Notes under the pieces: generated by a model | What the model saw: only the letters and a program-made list of their open reading frames with translations | Told to the model about the DNA's origin: nothing | Databases searched by the model: none | NCBI GenBank assembly: GCA_938034415.1 | Contig: CALHLE010000033.1 | Coordinates: forward strand, 1 to 43,895 | Reading direction: 5' to 3' | DNA from: an uncultured Anaerolineae bacterium | Lineage (GTDB): Bacteria; Chloroflexota; Anaerolineae; J036; Brachytrichaceae | DNA: 43,895 bases | In this document: positions 7,438 through 15,514 of the stretch, piece by piece | Layout: each line of letters begins with the position of its first letter | Position numbering within the stretch: the stretch's first letter is position 1 | Translations under genes and position numbers: made by a program

Positions 7438-8522
7438 GCCGTTGCATCCGGCCGGGGCGGCGGTTGCGAATCGGCGGCGGCTTGCGCTTCAGCCTGTTGC
7501 TCAATTTGTTGCAACTTCTCGCTCAGCGCGGCCATCGCTTGCTCGGTATCCTGGAAGGGATGGCGCTTCAGGCGGTGCGGCAGGGCCAGCTCCGCCGCCA
7601 ACAGAATGTCCTGCTCGGTGATCGCGTCGCGGCCCATAAACGCAGCGTGCGCGCGCGCCGTTTTGAGGATGACCAGGTCGGCGCGGTGGCCATCTACGCC
7701 GAGGCTGGCGACCAAATTGGCGATCGTCGCCAGGTCGCGCTGCGTGTGTTTGACAGAAGGCAACCGCTCACGCGCCTCGGCGATCTCCAGCGTGAGCGCC
7801 TTCTCGTAGGGCTCCCATTCCTTTGCAAATGCCGCCGGGTCGTTTTCGAAAGCCAGATTGCGTTCGAGGATGGTCATGCGGGCGCGCGGGTCGCGGATGC
7901 CCGTGATGTCCACGCACAACGCGAAGCGGTCGAGCAACTGCGGACGCAGGTCGCCCTCTTCCGGGTTCATCGAACCGATTAACACGAAGCGCGCCGGGTG
8001 GCTGAAGCTGATGCCTTCGCGCTCCACCACGTTGACCCCCATCGCGGCCACATCGAGCAACAAATCCACAACGTGGTCGTCGAGCAGATTCACCTCATCC
8101 ACATAGAGCACGCCTCGGTTGGCTGCGGCCAACACCCCCGGCTCGAAGTGCTTCTCGCCTTTCTGGATCGCCTTTTCGATGTCAAGCGTGCCAACCACGC
8201 GGTCTTCGGTCGCGCTCACCGGCAGATTCACAAAGCGCGTTTTGCGTCGCACGATCTTGAACACCTCGCCGGCCGCGGCGCGCCGCTTCAGATCTTCGGT
8301 GAACGAGGCCGGATTGGCCGGATCGCACGAGAACGGATCGTCCTCGATCACGTCTATCTCGGGCAAAATGGCTGCCAGCGCGCGCGCGGCGGTGCTTTTG
8401 GCCGTCCCGCGTTCGCCGCGAATCAACACGCCGCCGATTTGCGGGTAAATCGCATTCAGGATCAGCGCGCGCTTCATGCGATCCTGTCCGACGATCGCAG
8501 TGAAAGGGAAGATGATGGCCAT
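7416..8522 (-). CDS. chlI: ChlI/BchI-type AAA+ ATPase subunit of Mg/Co chelatase (zero-frame product)
   Basis: A 368-residue AAA+ ATPase of the magnesium/cobalt chelatase family. Family features are FPFTAIVGQDRMKRALILNA at the start, Walker A GERGTAKST at about residue 36, GTLDIEKAIQKGEKHFEPG, Walker B GVLYVDEVNLLDDHVVDLLLD, the sensor segment GSMNPEEGDLRPQLLDRFAL and the late arginine region RADLVILKTARAHAA. The last 40 residues are a Gln- and Pro-rich linker ending DATAKKVSRG. The protein would drive ATP-dependent insertion of Mg or Co into a tetrapyrrole together with the von Willebrand A subunit and a large BchH/CobN subunit, which is not in the window. The metal and pathway therefore cannot be assigned. 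No strong ribosome binding site precedes ATG at 8522. Confidence 0.92.
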   Translation of the reverse strand: MAIIFPFTAIVGQDRMKRALILNAIYPQIGGVLIRGERGTAKSTAARALAAILPEIDVIEDDPFSCDPANPASFTEDLKRRAAAGEVFKIVRRKTRFVNLPVSATEDRVVGTLDIEKAIQKGEKHFEPGVLAAANRGVLYVDEVNLLDDHVVDLLLDVAAMGVNVVEREGISFSHPARFVLIGSMNPEEGDLRPQLLDRFALCVDITGIRDPRARMTILERNLAFENDPAAFAKEWEPYEKALTLEIAEARERLPSVKHTQRDLATIANLVASLGVDGHRADLVILKTARAHAAFMGRDAITEQDILLAAELALPHRLKRHPFQDTEQAMAALSEKLQQIEQQAEAQAAADSQPPPRPDATAKKVSRG

Positions 8523-8612
8523 ACGAATTCAATGCTATCACACAGGTGATGCGCCAACGCGCGGCGCGATTGCGCTTCCGCCACGCGGTGACACAATTCC
8601 GGTGATCGTCGG

Positions 8613-9758
8613 ATGATCCGCATCGTCGAGGTAGATACAGCCAACCGGACGCAGACGCGCCAATTCTTGGGCCTCCCGTTTCGCATCTATCGCGACATTC
8701 CGCAATGGGTGCCGCCCTTGGCCGGCGATGCGGCGCGCCAACTCGACCGCAAGCGCCATCCGTTCTTCCGGCACTCGGATGCCGCCTTCTTCCTGGCCTA
8801 TCGCGACGGCGACGTTTGCGGGCGCGTCTGCGTGCTGGACAATCGTCGCTACAACGAGTTCAACGCCGGCCGGACGGCCCATTTCTTCTTGTTCGAGTGC
8901 GAGGACGACTTCGGCACGTCGCGCCGCCTGTTTGACGCGGCGTGTCAATGGGCGCGCCGGCGCGGCCTGGACTCTATCGAAGGTCCAAAGGGCATGACTG
9001 CGCTGGACGGCCTGGGTCTGCTGGTCGAGGGGTTTGCCCACCGTCCGGCGCTGGGCATCCCCTACAACCGCGACTATTACCCAGAGCTGCTGGCGGACGC
9101 CGGATTCGTCGGCGCAGGCGACATCGTCTCCGGCTACCTCAGCCCGCGCGCGCTGAACGAGGCGGCGTTTGAGCAGATCGACCGCGTGGCCGAGCGGGTG
9201 AGAGCGCGGCGGGGGTTGCGCGTGGCGCGCTTCACCTCGCGGCGCGCCCTGCGCCGCGCCGTGCCAACGCTGCTCGACCTATACAACGGCGCGCTGGGAC
9301 GCGCAGGGGGCAACGTGCCGTTCACGCCGGACGAAGCCCGGACCATGGCCAACCAGATCATCTGGTTCGCCGACCCACGGCTGATTAAGCTGGTGTACAA
9401 GGCGAACGAGCCGGTCGGATTTCTACTGGCCTACCCCGACATCTCCGAAGCGATTCAGCGGGTGCGAGGCCGCTTGTGGCCGCTGGGATGGCTGGTGCTG
9501 TGGCGCGCGCTGAAATCTACCCGCTGGGTCAACGTCAATGGCATGGGCATCGCAGAAGCCCATCGCGGCGGCGGAGGCACAGCCGTGTTGTTCAGTGAGA
9601 TGCGCCGGAGCGTCGTCGAGGGTGGCTATGAGCACGCCGACCTAGTGCAGATCGGCGTCGAGAACTTGCCGATGCAGCGCGAGATGCGTGACCTCGGCGT
9701 CACGTTTTACAAGACGCACCGCATGTATGCGCGAGCGCTGGCATCAACAGCCGCTTGA
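8613..9758 (+). CDS. GNAT-like acyltransferase family protein (YghO-type)
   Basis: A 381-residue cytoplasmic protein that looks like an N-acetyltransferase-fold protein of the YghO type. It opens with a strand and a proline-rich region (FRIYRDIPQWVPPL), then HPFFRHSDAAFFLAYRDGDVCGRV, typical of a GNAT N-terminal half. The C-terminal half has KLVYKANEPVGFLLAYPDISEA and a late HRGGGGTAVLFSEMRRS segment that resembles an acyl-CoA binding loop and helix. The substrate is unknown. It is divergent from the chelatase gene, separated by 90 bases. ATG at 8613 is the first in-frame start and has no clear ribosome binding site. Confidence 0.7.
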   Translation: MIRIVEVDTANRTQTRQFLGLPFRIYRDIPQWVPPLAGDAARQLDRKRHPFFRHSDAAFFLAYRDGDVCGRVCVLDNRRYNEFNAGRTAHFFLFECEDDFGTSRRLFDAACQWARRRGLDSIEGPKGMTALDGLGLLVEGFAHRPALGIPYNRDYYPELLADAGFVGAGDIVSGYLSPRALNEAAFEQIDRVAERVRARRGLRVARFTSRRALRRAVPTLLDLYNGALGRAGGNVPFTPDEARTMANQIIWFADPRLIKLVYKANEPVGFLLAYPDISEAIQRVRGRLWPLGWLVLWRALKSTRWVNVNGMGIAEAHRGGGGTAVLFSEMRRSVVEGGYEHADLVQIGVENLPMQREMRDLGVTFYKTHRMYARALASTAA

Positions 9759-9880
9759 CGCCGGACGCGCGATGCCCCACGGGCGCGCCTTGCGCTCAAA
9801 CCGCATAGATAATCAAGCAGCCTTAAACATCCGGCATTAACATTGGGTTGATGCATGTTCGGTTCGGTAAGCGTTTGAGA

Positions 9881-9970
9881 GCCTATTCGGTGACACTCAA
9901 CGGGCAGGCGAAGGCGCTGCCCTCGCCCGCCTGATGCGCCTGCTGCGCGCTGCGCATCCTCCGAATAGGC
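9881..9970 (+). promoter_or_regulatory. Strongly folded 90-base element in the pfkA leader
   Basis: Perfect inverted arms GCCTATTCGG (9881-9890) and CCGAATAGGC (9961-9970) enclose two further perfect stems: GGGCAG/CTGCCC (9902-9907 with 9917-9922) and GATGCGC/GCGCATC (9933-9939 with 9952-9958). Together they form a three-way-junction shape that ends 25 bases before the pfkA start. It could be a leader RNA or a mobile palindromic repeat; I do not recognise it as a known riboswitch. The preceding 9759-9880 holds no gene I can support. Confidence 0.55.
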
Positions 9971-9995
9971 TTCGTGACAACAACTCTCAAGAGCA

Positions 9996-10970
9996 ATGAA
10001 GCGAATAGCAGTAGTCACTTCTGGCGGCGACGTCCCCGGACTCAACGCCGCCATCCGCGCCGTCACGCGCTCGGCGTTGGCTTACGGCGTCCAGGTGATC
10101 GGCGTCCATCGCGGATACGAGGGGTTGATCGCCGGCGAATTCACCGAAATGACCTCCCGCGACGTGGGCGGCATCTTGCGCAAAGGCGGCACGATTCTCG
10201 GCACCTCGCGCAGCGAACGCTTCATGACCGAAGAAGGCCGTCGCGCAGCCAAAGAGCGGCTGGAGCAGGCCGGCATCGAGGGCCTGGTCGTGATCGGCGG
10301 CAACGGGACGTTGGCCGGCGCATACCAGCTTTACAAGCTGGGCGTGCCGCTGGTCGGCGTGCCCAAGACAATTGACAACGACCAATACGGCACCGACACG
10401 GCCATCGGCGTGGATACGGCGCTCAACACCATCGCCGAGGCGGTGGGGCGCGTCAAAGACACGGCCTCATCGCACCGGCGCGCCTTCCTGATCGAAGTGA
10501 TGGGGCGGCGGTGCGGCTACCTGGCGTTGGCCAGCGGCATCATCTGCGGCGCGGAGATGGTGCTCATCCCCGAACGGCCGGCCTCACCGGACGACGTGGC
10601 GCGCCGCATCATCGAGGTCAGCCACATTGGCAAAGCGCACTGCATCATCATCGTCGCCGAGGGATGGCCGCCTGGCCTACAGGCGCTGAAGGCGCACCTG
10701 CTCACCAATCACGTGGACGAAGGGTTTGACGTGCGCGAAGTGGTGTTGGGACACGTGCAGCGCGGCGGCACGCCGACAGCGTTCGACCGGTTGCTGGCCA
10801 CGCGCATGGGCGTGCGCGCCGTCGAGTCGCTTCTGGACGGCAGCGGCATCGGCCACATGGTCGGTTTGCACGGCGGCCAGCTTAACCTCGTGCCGCTCGA
10901 AGTCGCCACGTCACAGCAAAAGCCGCTCTCGGCCGAGATGCTGCGCATCGCCGACATGCTGTGCCACTAA
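9996..10970 (+). CDS. pfkA: 6-phosphofructokinase
   Basis: A 324-residue phosphofructokinase phosphorylating fructose 6-phosphate in glycolysis. It has the phosphoryl-donor loop TSGGDVPGLNAAIR, GGTILGTSRS, the catalytic PKTIDND (Asp127) and MGRRCGYLAL. Numbering fits the E. coli enzyme exactly at the donor site: residue 103 is Asn (not Asp), 104 is Gly and 124 is Lys. In this family Gly104 generally goes with ATP use and Lys124 marks the clade that includes both ATP and pyrophosphate enzymes, so ATP is the better guess but pyrophosphate use cannot be excluded. The gene stands alone and is preceded by the folded element at 9881-9970. No strong ribosome binding site is seen. Confidence 0.93.
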   Translation: MKRIAVVTSGGDVPGLNAAIRAVTRSALAYGVQVIGVHRGYEGLIAGEFTEMTSRDVGGILRKGGTILGTSRSERFMTEEGRRAAKERLEQAGIEGLVVIGGNGTLAGAYQLYKLGVPLVGVPKTIDNDQYGTDTAIGVDTALNTIAEAVGRVKDTASSHRRAFLIEVMGRRCGYLALASGIICGAEMVLIPERPASPDDVARRIIEVSHIGKAHCIIIVAEGWPPGLQALKAHLLTNHVDEGFDVREVVLGHVQRGGTPTAFDRLLATRMGVRAVESLLDGSGIGHMVGLHGGQLNLVPLEVATSQQKPLSAEMLRIADMLCH

Positions 10971-10991
10971 CCCTGGCCAGCGGCCTTCTCA

Positions 10992-11042
10992 GGGGTAGGC
11001 ACCGGCAATGCCTACGCGCCTGCCCGTCTTTGCCCCTGGATG
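10992..11042. repeat. Short dispersed GC-rich repeat
   Basis: Between the pfkA stop and the pseudogene lies a sequence whose complement reads GGGGCAAAG, then GGGCAGGCG and AGGCATTGCC, followed by a partial palindrome with GGCA/TGCC arms. Similar words occur in the same order in 6316-6430. It may also act as a terminator for pfkA. Confidence 0.35.
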
Positions 11043-11049
11043 CGCGTGA

Positions 11050-12300
11050 TCACACCGGCCCGGCCTGCGCGCGGGTGAACAGGCCTGCCCACGCCGGTGA
11101 GCCATCGTCCAGAGGCGTCGCCCTGCGCACGCCGCGCACTCGCGCAGGGACGTTACCACGCTGCGCGTCTTCCCAGACCTGCCGGATGTCGGCATAAAAC
11201 GGCGATGATTATCCGGCCAGATCACCTCTAACAGCAGGCACGGCTTAGGCAGCGCATAAGTCGGATCCATGCGATGCTTCATCAACGCGGATTCGTCCAC
11301 GGGAATGCCCAGGACGGGTGCTTCGGGCCACGCGGGCGCAGCCGCCGACGATCTCGATCGGCTGCGCGAGCAAGTCATCGGCGTAGTTGTTCAAGCAATT
11401 GACCGCCGGCCACTGAGCGAAGGGCAACACGGCGCCGAGGTGCAGCGACATCAGCGTAGTCAGCCCAGTGCCGACGAGTTGCACCCAGAACGGCTTGTTG
11501 AACGCTGCGGCCTGGGCGGCTTCGCGCAACACGCCCCTGCTGATGACGAAGCCATCGCAAACTCGATCGCGCGCGGCGACGGGGAAAGGTGAATCGCCGA
11601 AGTGCAGCGCGATCGGTCGGCTGGTCTTGCTGCGTAGCTGACGCAAGCCTTCGACATCGCGCTGCATGATGAGCGATTCGTAGATTGCCACGCGTGGCTC
11701 ACGATCCAGTTCGGCCAGCACCGGCGCAGCATTGCCGGCGTTGATGAGCATTTGGTTCCAGTCCAGGCCCAGCCGGAAGTGCGGCGGCGTGACCTGGACG
11801 ATAGCCTCGACCCGAGCAAACACGTCCCACCACGGCCGGGCCTTGATCCTATACGACGTGTAGCCCGCGCGCGACCGCCGCCTGGGCTTCGGCGGCGTTG
11901 TCCTCCGGCGAGGCGTCAATGTTCCACGTTCCACCAGGAGATCGGACACCAATCGCGCACTTTGGGCAAGTTGAACAGGCGATGGACCGGGACGTCCGGC
12001 GCCTGGCCCACGACGTCGTAGAGCGCCATCTGCGGGCCGGCGCCTAACGCGTCGTCGCCGAGAAAGTCGGCAGGGTTGCCGCCTTTGACGCGCGCAATTG
12101 CCTCATCGCTCACGCGGCCCCCAGGTGTAGTGTGGCAACATTTCGCTATAGCCGACGATGCCGGCTTCGGTCACCACGCGCGTGATCTCGCTGACGCGCC
12201 AGTTCCAGACCTCACGCGCGTTGAGCCGCTCGCAGCGTTCGGTGAAAGGAACGTTCAAGGTGATGCGTTCGACCTCGATGATTCTGAGCTTCGCAGTCAT
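11050..12300 (-). pseudogene. Decayed mandelate racemase/muconate lactonising enzyme family gene (enolase superfamily)
   Basis: A full-length enolase-superfamily gene (about 415 codons from ATG at 12300 to TGA at 11050-11052) can be pieced together across frames. Its pieces read MTAKLRIIEVERITLNVPF and YTWG; then VSDEAIARV, GAGPQMALYDVVGQA and WCPISWW; then GYTSYRIKARPWWDVF, RLGLDWNQML and WPAVNCLNNY; then PVLGIPVDES; and finally DIRQVWEDAQRGNVPAR. Apparent lesions are an extra base in the C run at 12118-12122, a 7-bp tandem duplication (GTTCCAC twice, 11921-11934), an extra base near 11864-11866, one near 11325-11329 and a lost base in the A run at 11196-11199. Neighbouring genes are intact, so general sequencing error is unlikely. 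Intact family members act on acid sugars or related acids; this copy cannot make a protein. Confidence 0.85.
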
Positions 12301-12327
12301 AGCATGTTCAAGTGAACCAGAGTCGCC

Positions 12328-12333
12328 TATACT
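12328..12333 (+). promoter_or_regulatory. Candidate -10 box for xdhC
   Basis: TATACT lies 39 bases before the xdhC start. The hexamer at the proper -35 distance, TGTTCA (12305-12310, 17-base gap), matches the consensus poorly. It lies just upstream of the divergent pseudogene start. Confidence 0.35.
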
Positions 12334-12372
12334 TTCGTCGCGAAGGGTGATTGCGCAAGAAGATGTCGTGCG

Positions 12373-13440
12373 ATGCGAGAGATTATCGAGGCGATTGGCC
12401 GGTGGAGCGAACAGGACGAGCCGATTGCAGTGGCGACGGTGATCGAGACGTGGGGATCGGCGCCGCGCGGGGTGGGCGCCAAGATGGCGTTCACGCCCAG
12501 CCATCGCATCGCCGGCTCGGTGAGCGGCGGCTGCGTCGAAGGTGCTGTGTTCGAGGCCGGCATCGAAACGCTGGAATCGGGGCGCCCGCAATTGCTGCGC
12601 TTCGGCGTCGCCGACGAAACGGCTTTCGAGACGGTCGGCCTGGCCTGCGGCGGTAGCATCGAGGTCTTCGTCGAGCCGCTCGCGCCAGCGCTGCGCGCAT
12701 TTTGGCAGCGCATCTATGAGCGGGATATTCCAGCAGCTACGGCAACCATCGTGCAAGGCCCGGAAGCGTGGCTGGGCTACAAGCTGATGCTCGACGCGGA
12801 AGGCGCAATCGCGCAGATCACCAAAGCCGCCGAGGCATCTGAGACCTACACCGCGCTGCTCCATGCGGCGCAGGAGGCGCTTCGGGAAGGCGCATCGCGA
12901 CGGGTCGCGCTGCATACCGTCGGCAGCGCGCCGGTCGTCGCCTTCGTCGAAGCCCTGTTGCCCAGGCCGACGCTCATTATCGTCGGCGGCGTGCACATCG
13001 CCATCGCCCTCACGACCCTGGCAAAGGCGATGGGCTACTGCGTCATCGTCGTGGACCCGCGCAGCGCTTTCGGAAATAGCCAACGTTTCCCACACGCTGA
13101 CCGCATCATCAACGAGCACCCGCGCAAGGCATTCGAGTCGTTGACGATCACGCGCTCGACCGCCATCGTCACGCTGACGCACGACGCGAAGTTCGACGAC
13201 CCAGCCTTGCACGTTGCGCTGGCCAGCCCAGCGTTCTACGTGGGCGCGCTGGGCGGAAGGAAGACGCGCGAGGCGCGCCGCAGGCGACTGGCAGACGCCG
13301 GCCTGGACGAGGCGCAGTTGAGCCGGCTGCATTCGCCCATCGGCATAGACATCGGCGCGCGCTCGCCTGAGGAGATTGCGCTGGCGACGATGGTGCAGAT
13401 CGTGGCGGCCAGGAACGCCGGCCGCGCGCGCGCGACGTGA
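12373..13440 (+). CDS. xdhC: XdhC/CoxI family molybdenum hydroxylase maturation factor
   Basis: A 355-residue cytoplasmic protein of the XdhC/CoxI family, which binds molybdenum cofactor and helps its sulfuration and insertion into xanthine dehydrogenase-like enzymes. The N-terminal domain has the family pattern ATVIETWGSAPRGVGAKMAF and the motif SGGCVE at residues 51-56. The C-terminal half is a Rossmann-type domain with TLIIVGGVHIAIALTTLAKAMGY and DPRSAFGNSQRFPHAD, ending with GIDIGARSPEEIALATMVQI. The length fits the two-domain form. A likely client, a solitary molybdopterin-binding large subunit, lies at 33403-35652, about 20 kb away. Next door is a dead enolase-family gene, not a hydroxylase. 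Confidence 0.92.
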   Translation: MREIIEAIGRWSEQDEPIAVATVIETWGSAPRGVGAKMAFTPSHRIAGSVSGGCVEGAVFEAGIETLESGRPQLLRFGVADETAFETVGLACGGSIEVFVEPLAPALRAFWQRIYERDIPAATATIVQGPEAWLGYKLMLDAEGAIAQITKAAEASETYTALLHAAQEALREGASRRVALHTVGSAPVVAFVEALLPRPTLIIVGGVHIAIALTTLAKAMGYCVIVVDPRSAFGNSQRFPHADRIINEHPRKAFESLTITRSTAIVTLTHDAKFDDPALHVALASPAFYVGALGGRKTREARRRRLADAGLDEAQLSRLHSPIGIDIGARSPEEIALATMVQIVAARNAGRARAT

Positions 13441-13453
13441 CGCGCGGGCGAAT

Positions 13454-14254
13454 CTACGCGCGCTGTTGCCGCGTTGCGTCGTTCACCGCGACGCCGCCGA
13501 TAAAGCCGATATAGGCCGGCACAAGCGGCAGCACGCACGGCGAGAGGAAGGAGAGCACACCGGCGGCGGCGGCCACGGGGACGTTCAACGTCGCGCTCCC
13601 CAGCACCTGCGATTCCAGCTCGAACGGCAAACCGGCCAACGAGGCGCTGAGCTGAGAGATTTGGCCGAATAGGAGCGCCAGGCCTATGGCGATCAAGAGG
13701 ATGCCGCTGATGACCTCAACGGCGCGCATGTGTTTCTGGGCGCGCCGCAAGGCGGGCACCATGCGGTCGGCCAGCGCGGCAACCAGCAGGAAGGGGATGC
13801 CAAGGCCGAGCGTGTAGGCGACGAGCAGCGCGATGCGGACGCCGAGTTCGCTGGTGACGCTGAGCGTCAGGATCGCGCCGAGGAACGGGCCGATGCAGGG
13901 CGTCCAGCCGGCGGCGAAGGCCATGCCGGTCAAATAGGAGCGGGCCGCGCCGGCGCTTTGGCCAATCGTCCCCAAATCGCGGCGGGTGTCGCTGTAGAGG
14001 AACGGCAGATGCACGACGCGCAACGTGAATAGGCCGAAGACGATCAGGGCGATCCCCCCCACCGCGCGCACGCCGTCGCGCAGGTCGTAGAACACATCGC
14101 CGAGCAACGTTCCGACGAAGCCGAACACGCCGACGACGAAGGTGGCGAAGCCGGCCACGAAGATCACTCCTTGCCAAAATGTGCGCCAGCGCTGAGCGCG
14201 GGTGAGCGACATTGCGCCAGCGCGCGCGGGTGGCGGGATGATTTGCTCGGCCAT
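13454..14254 (-). CDS. ccdA: CcdA-like cytochrome c biogenesis/disulfide relay membrane protein with permuted helix order
   Basis: A 266-residue membrane protein carrying both cysteine motifs of CcdA/DsbD-beta, GWTPCIGP (Cys120) and SPCVLPLVPAY (Cys240). CcdA passes electrons from cytoplasmic thioredoxin across the membrane to apocytochrome thiols. In ordinary CcdA the SPCVLPLVPAY helix is the first and GWTPCIGP the fourth; here the order is reversed, so the usual TM1 has become the last helix, joined by a linker at about residues 198-224. Because CcdA is N-out and C-out, the moved helix would keep its direction. I chose ATG at 14254 (MAEQIIPP); the frame extends to 14317 but that part overlaps rpmE and a hairpin. 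Client cytochrome: the pentahaem protein at 4187-5047. Confidence 0.8.
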   Translation of the reverse strand: MAEQIIPPPARAGAMSLTRAQRWRTFWQGVIFVAGFATFVVGVFGFVGTLLGDVFYDLRDGVRAVGGIALIVFGLFTLRVVHLPFLYSDTRRDLGTIGQSAGAARSYLTGMAFAAGWTPCIGPFLGAILTLSVTSELGVRIALLVAYTLGLGIPFLLVAALADRMVPALRRAQKHMRAVEVISGILLIAIGLALLFGQISQLSASLAGLPFELESQVLGSATLNVPVAAAAGVLSFLSPCVLPLVPAYIGFIGGVAVNDATRQQRA

Positions 14255-14283
14255 TGGTTCAGTATTTGAGCACTTGAATAATG

Positions 14284-14317
14284 ATGATGACCGATGAGTC
14301 ATCTCATCGGCCATCAT
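14284..14317 (-). terminator. 15-bp hairpin at the end of the rplU-rpmA-rpmE operon
   Basis: Arms 14284-14298 and 14303-14317 (loop TCAT) pair at 14 of 15 positions. The odd position is a G-U wobble in minus-strand RNA but an A-C mismatch in plus-strand RNA, so the structure suits the minus-strand transcript. It overlaps the rpmE stop. No clean T run follows, so it may slow polymerase or protect the 3' end rather than be a classical terminator. Confidence 0.45.
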
Positions 14318-14640
14318 TCATTGCCCTTGGGTTCGCCAGATTCCACCTCGGCGGGCACTTCCTCGTCCACGATCTCGGCAATCGCGCGCTTGCTGCGCCG
14401 TCGCCGCGCCTTCTCAGCCTTGTCTATTCGCTCGCTGACCTTTCGCTCTAGCCGCTTCTGGAAGCGGTCCACTTGGCCTTCAGTGTCAAGGATGCGCTGC
14501 TGGCCGGTGTAGAAGGGATGCGTGCCGCTCCACACGTCGAGGTGAAGCTCAGGGCGAGTTGAACCAATCGTGCCGATGAATTCGCCGCCGACGTAAACTT
14601 TTGCCTCGTCGTAATATTTCGGGTGAATGTCCTTTTTCAT
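14314..14640 (-). CDS. rpmE: Large ribosomal subunit protein bL31, long form without zinc cysteines
   Basis: A 108-residue bL31. The core [19 protein letters not shown], then [20 protein letters not shown], then [12 protein letters not shown] is the family pattern. The four cysteines of zinc-binding bL31 are all replaced, making this the C-minus type. After about residue 65 comes a basic and then acidic tail ending [10 protein letters not shown], a C-terminal extension of roughly 40 residues. Its ATG overlaps the rpmA stop by four bases (ATGA, 14637-14640), which indicates translational coupling. It is the last gene of the rplU-rpmA-rpmE unit. Confidence 0.95.
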   Translation of the reverse strand: MKKDIHPKYYDEAKVYVGGEFIGTIGSTRPELHLDVWSGTHPFYTGQQRILDTEGQVDRFQKRLERKVSERIDKAEKARRRRSKRAIAEIVDEEVPAEVESGEPKGNE

Positions 14641-14921
14641 CGCGCGCCCTCCTCAACGACCGATACAGCTACCGGCTGAACGCTGACGCGCTTGCGCCCG
14701 TTGGGCAGCGTGTCGAACACGACGATGCCGTTCGCTGTGGCAAACAATGTGTGATCTTTACCCACGCCGACATGCGCGCCCGGTTTGAACTTTGTGCCGC
14801 GCTGGCGCACCAGAATGTTGCCGGCCAGCACGAATTGGCCGCCAAAGCGCTTGACGCCGAGCCGTTTCGACTCGCTATCACGACCGTTCGTCGTGGAGCT
14901 GCCGCCTTTCTTGTGTGCCAT
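14637..14921 (-). CDS. rpmA: Large ribosomal subunit protein bL27
   Basis: A 94-residue bL27, located near the peptidyl-transferase centre in other bacteria. It begins [20 protein letters not shown] and continues with [22 protein letters not shown] and [14 protein letters not shown], the near-invariant family pattern. There is no N-terminal cleavage extension of the kind found in Firmicutes. It follows rplU after 77 bases and overlaps rpmE by four bases. Confidence 0.97.
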   Translation of the reverse strand: MAHKKGGSSTTNGRDSESKRLGVKRFGGQFVLAGNILVRQRGTKFKPGAHVGVGKDHTLFATANGIVVFDTLPNGRKRVSVQPVAVSVVEEGAR

Positions 14922-14998
14922 CTTTAACTCCTATTAGCGACGACCGACGCCGGGCCGCTTGTGGCATCCCAGCATGACATCCATCGGTCGTTTCGTCA

Positions 14999-15298
14999 TC
15001 AACCCATGATCTTCAACTTGGTATACGTCTGGCGATGGCCGGTCTTCTTGCGATAGCGCTTCTTGGGCTTGTACTTGAAGACGACCAATTTCTCGCCCTT
15101 CTCTTGTCCCAGGACTTGCGCCGAGATCTCCCGGCCGTTGACGCGCGGTTTGCCGACCTGCACGCCATTGTCATCTGATATTAACAGAACCGGCAGCTTC
15201 AGCTCACTGCCGACTTCCGCTTCGAGCTTCTCGACGTAGATTTCGTCGCCGGGCGACACGCGGTATTGTCGCCCGCTCACTTCGACCACTGCGTACAT
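14999..15298 (-). CDS. rplU: Large ribosomal subunit protein bL21
   Basis: A 99-residue bL21, at the usual length. It has [20 protein letters not shown] at the start and [18 protein letters not shown] near the end, the rRNA-binding signature. An AAGGGG ribosome binding site (15302-15307) precedes ATG. A near-perfect promoter lies at 15406-15433, leaving a leader of about 100 bases with a 7-bp hairpin GCCGGTC/GACCGGC (15374-15391), which could take part in autogenous control as known for rplU leaders in some bacteria. First gene of rplU-rpmA-rpmE. Confidence 0.97.
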   Translation of the reverse strand: MYAVVEVSGRQYRVSPGDEIYVEKLEAEVGSELKLPVLLISDDNGVQVGKPRVNGREISAQVLGQEKGEKLVVFKYKPKKRYRKKTGHRQTYTKLKIMG

Positions 15299-15405
15299 GA
15301 TCCCCTTCTTGCTAACTCGTTGGCAGCGCGTTCACACGAGAGAACTGCGCGCGCGAGTGAGAGTAATTCAACGGCCGGTCGTTTGACCGGCGCTCGAGCC
15401 TTGCA

Positions 15406-15433
15406 ATTATATGTGACTAGCAAGGCGTGTCAA
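15406..15433 (-). promoter_or_regulatory. Near-consensus sigma-70 promoter of the rplU operon
   Basis: On the minus strand TTGACA (15433-15428), a 16-base spacer and TATAAT (15411-15406) match both consensus hexamers perfectly. It points at rplU, whose start is about 108 bases downstream of the -10 box. This is the best promoter in the window and fits a highly expressed ribosomal operon. Confidence 0.85.
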
Positions 15434-15514
15434 TGACGGCGCCATCGGGCTGCCGGTTGCCGTCCGGCGGTGTCTGCGCCGGCGCCAGGCGCGCAGTTGT
15501 CCCACGCATGGGTA

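Noticed and set aside
12103-13332. Long minus-strand open frame of 409 codons over xdhC
   Set aside because: It is the antisense shadow of xdhC for most of its length; only its last 66 codons (12300-12103) are real, being the start of the enolase-family pseudogene.
14255-14317. Longer start for the CcdA homologue
   Set aside because: The extension overlaps the rpmE stop and a strong hairpin, and its residues are polar with no similarity to the family.
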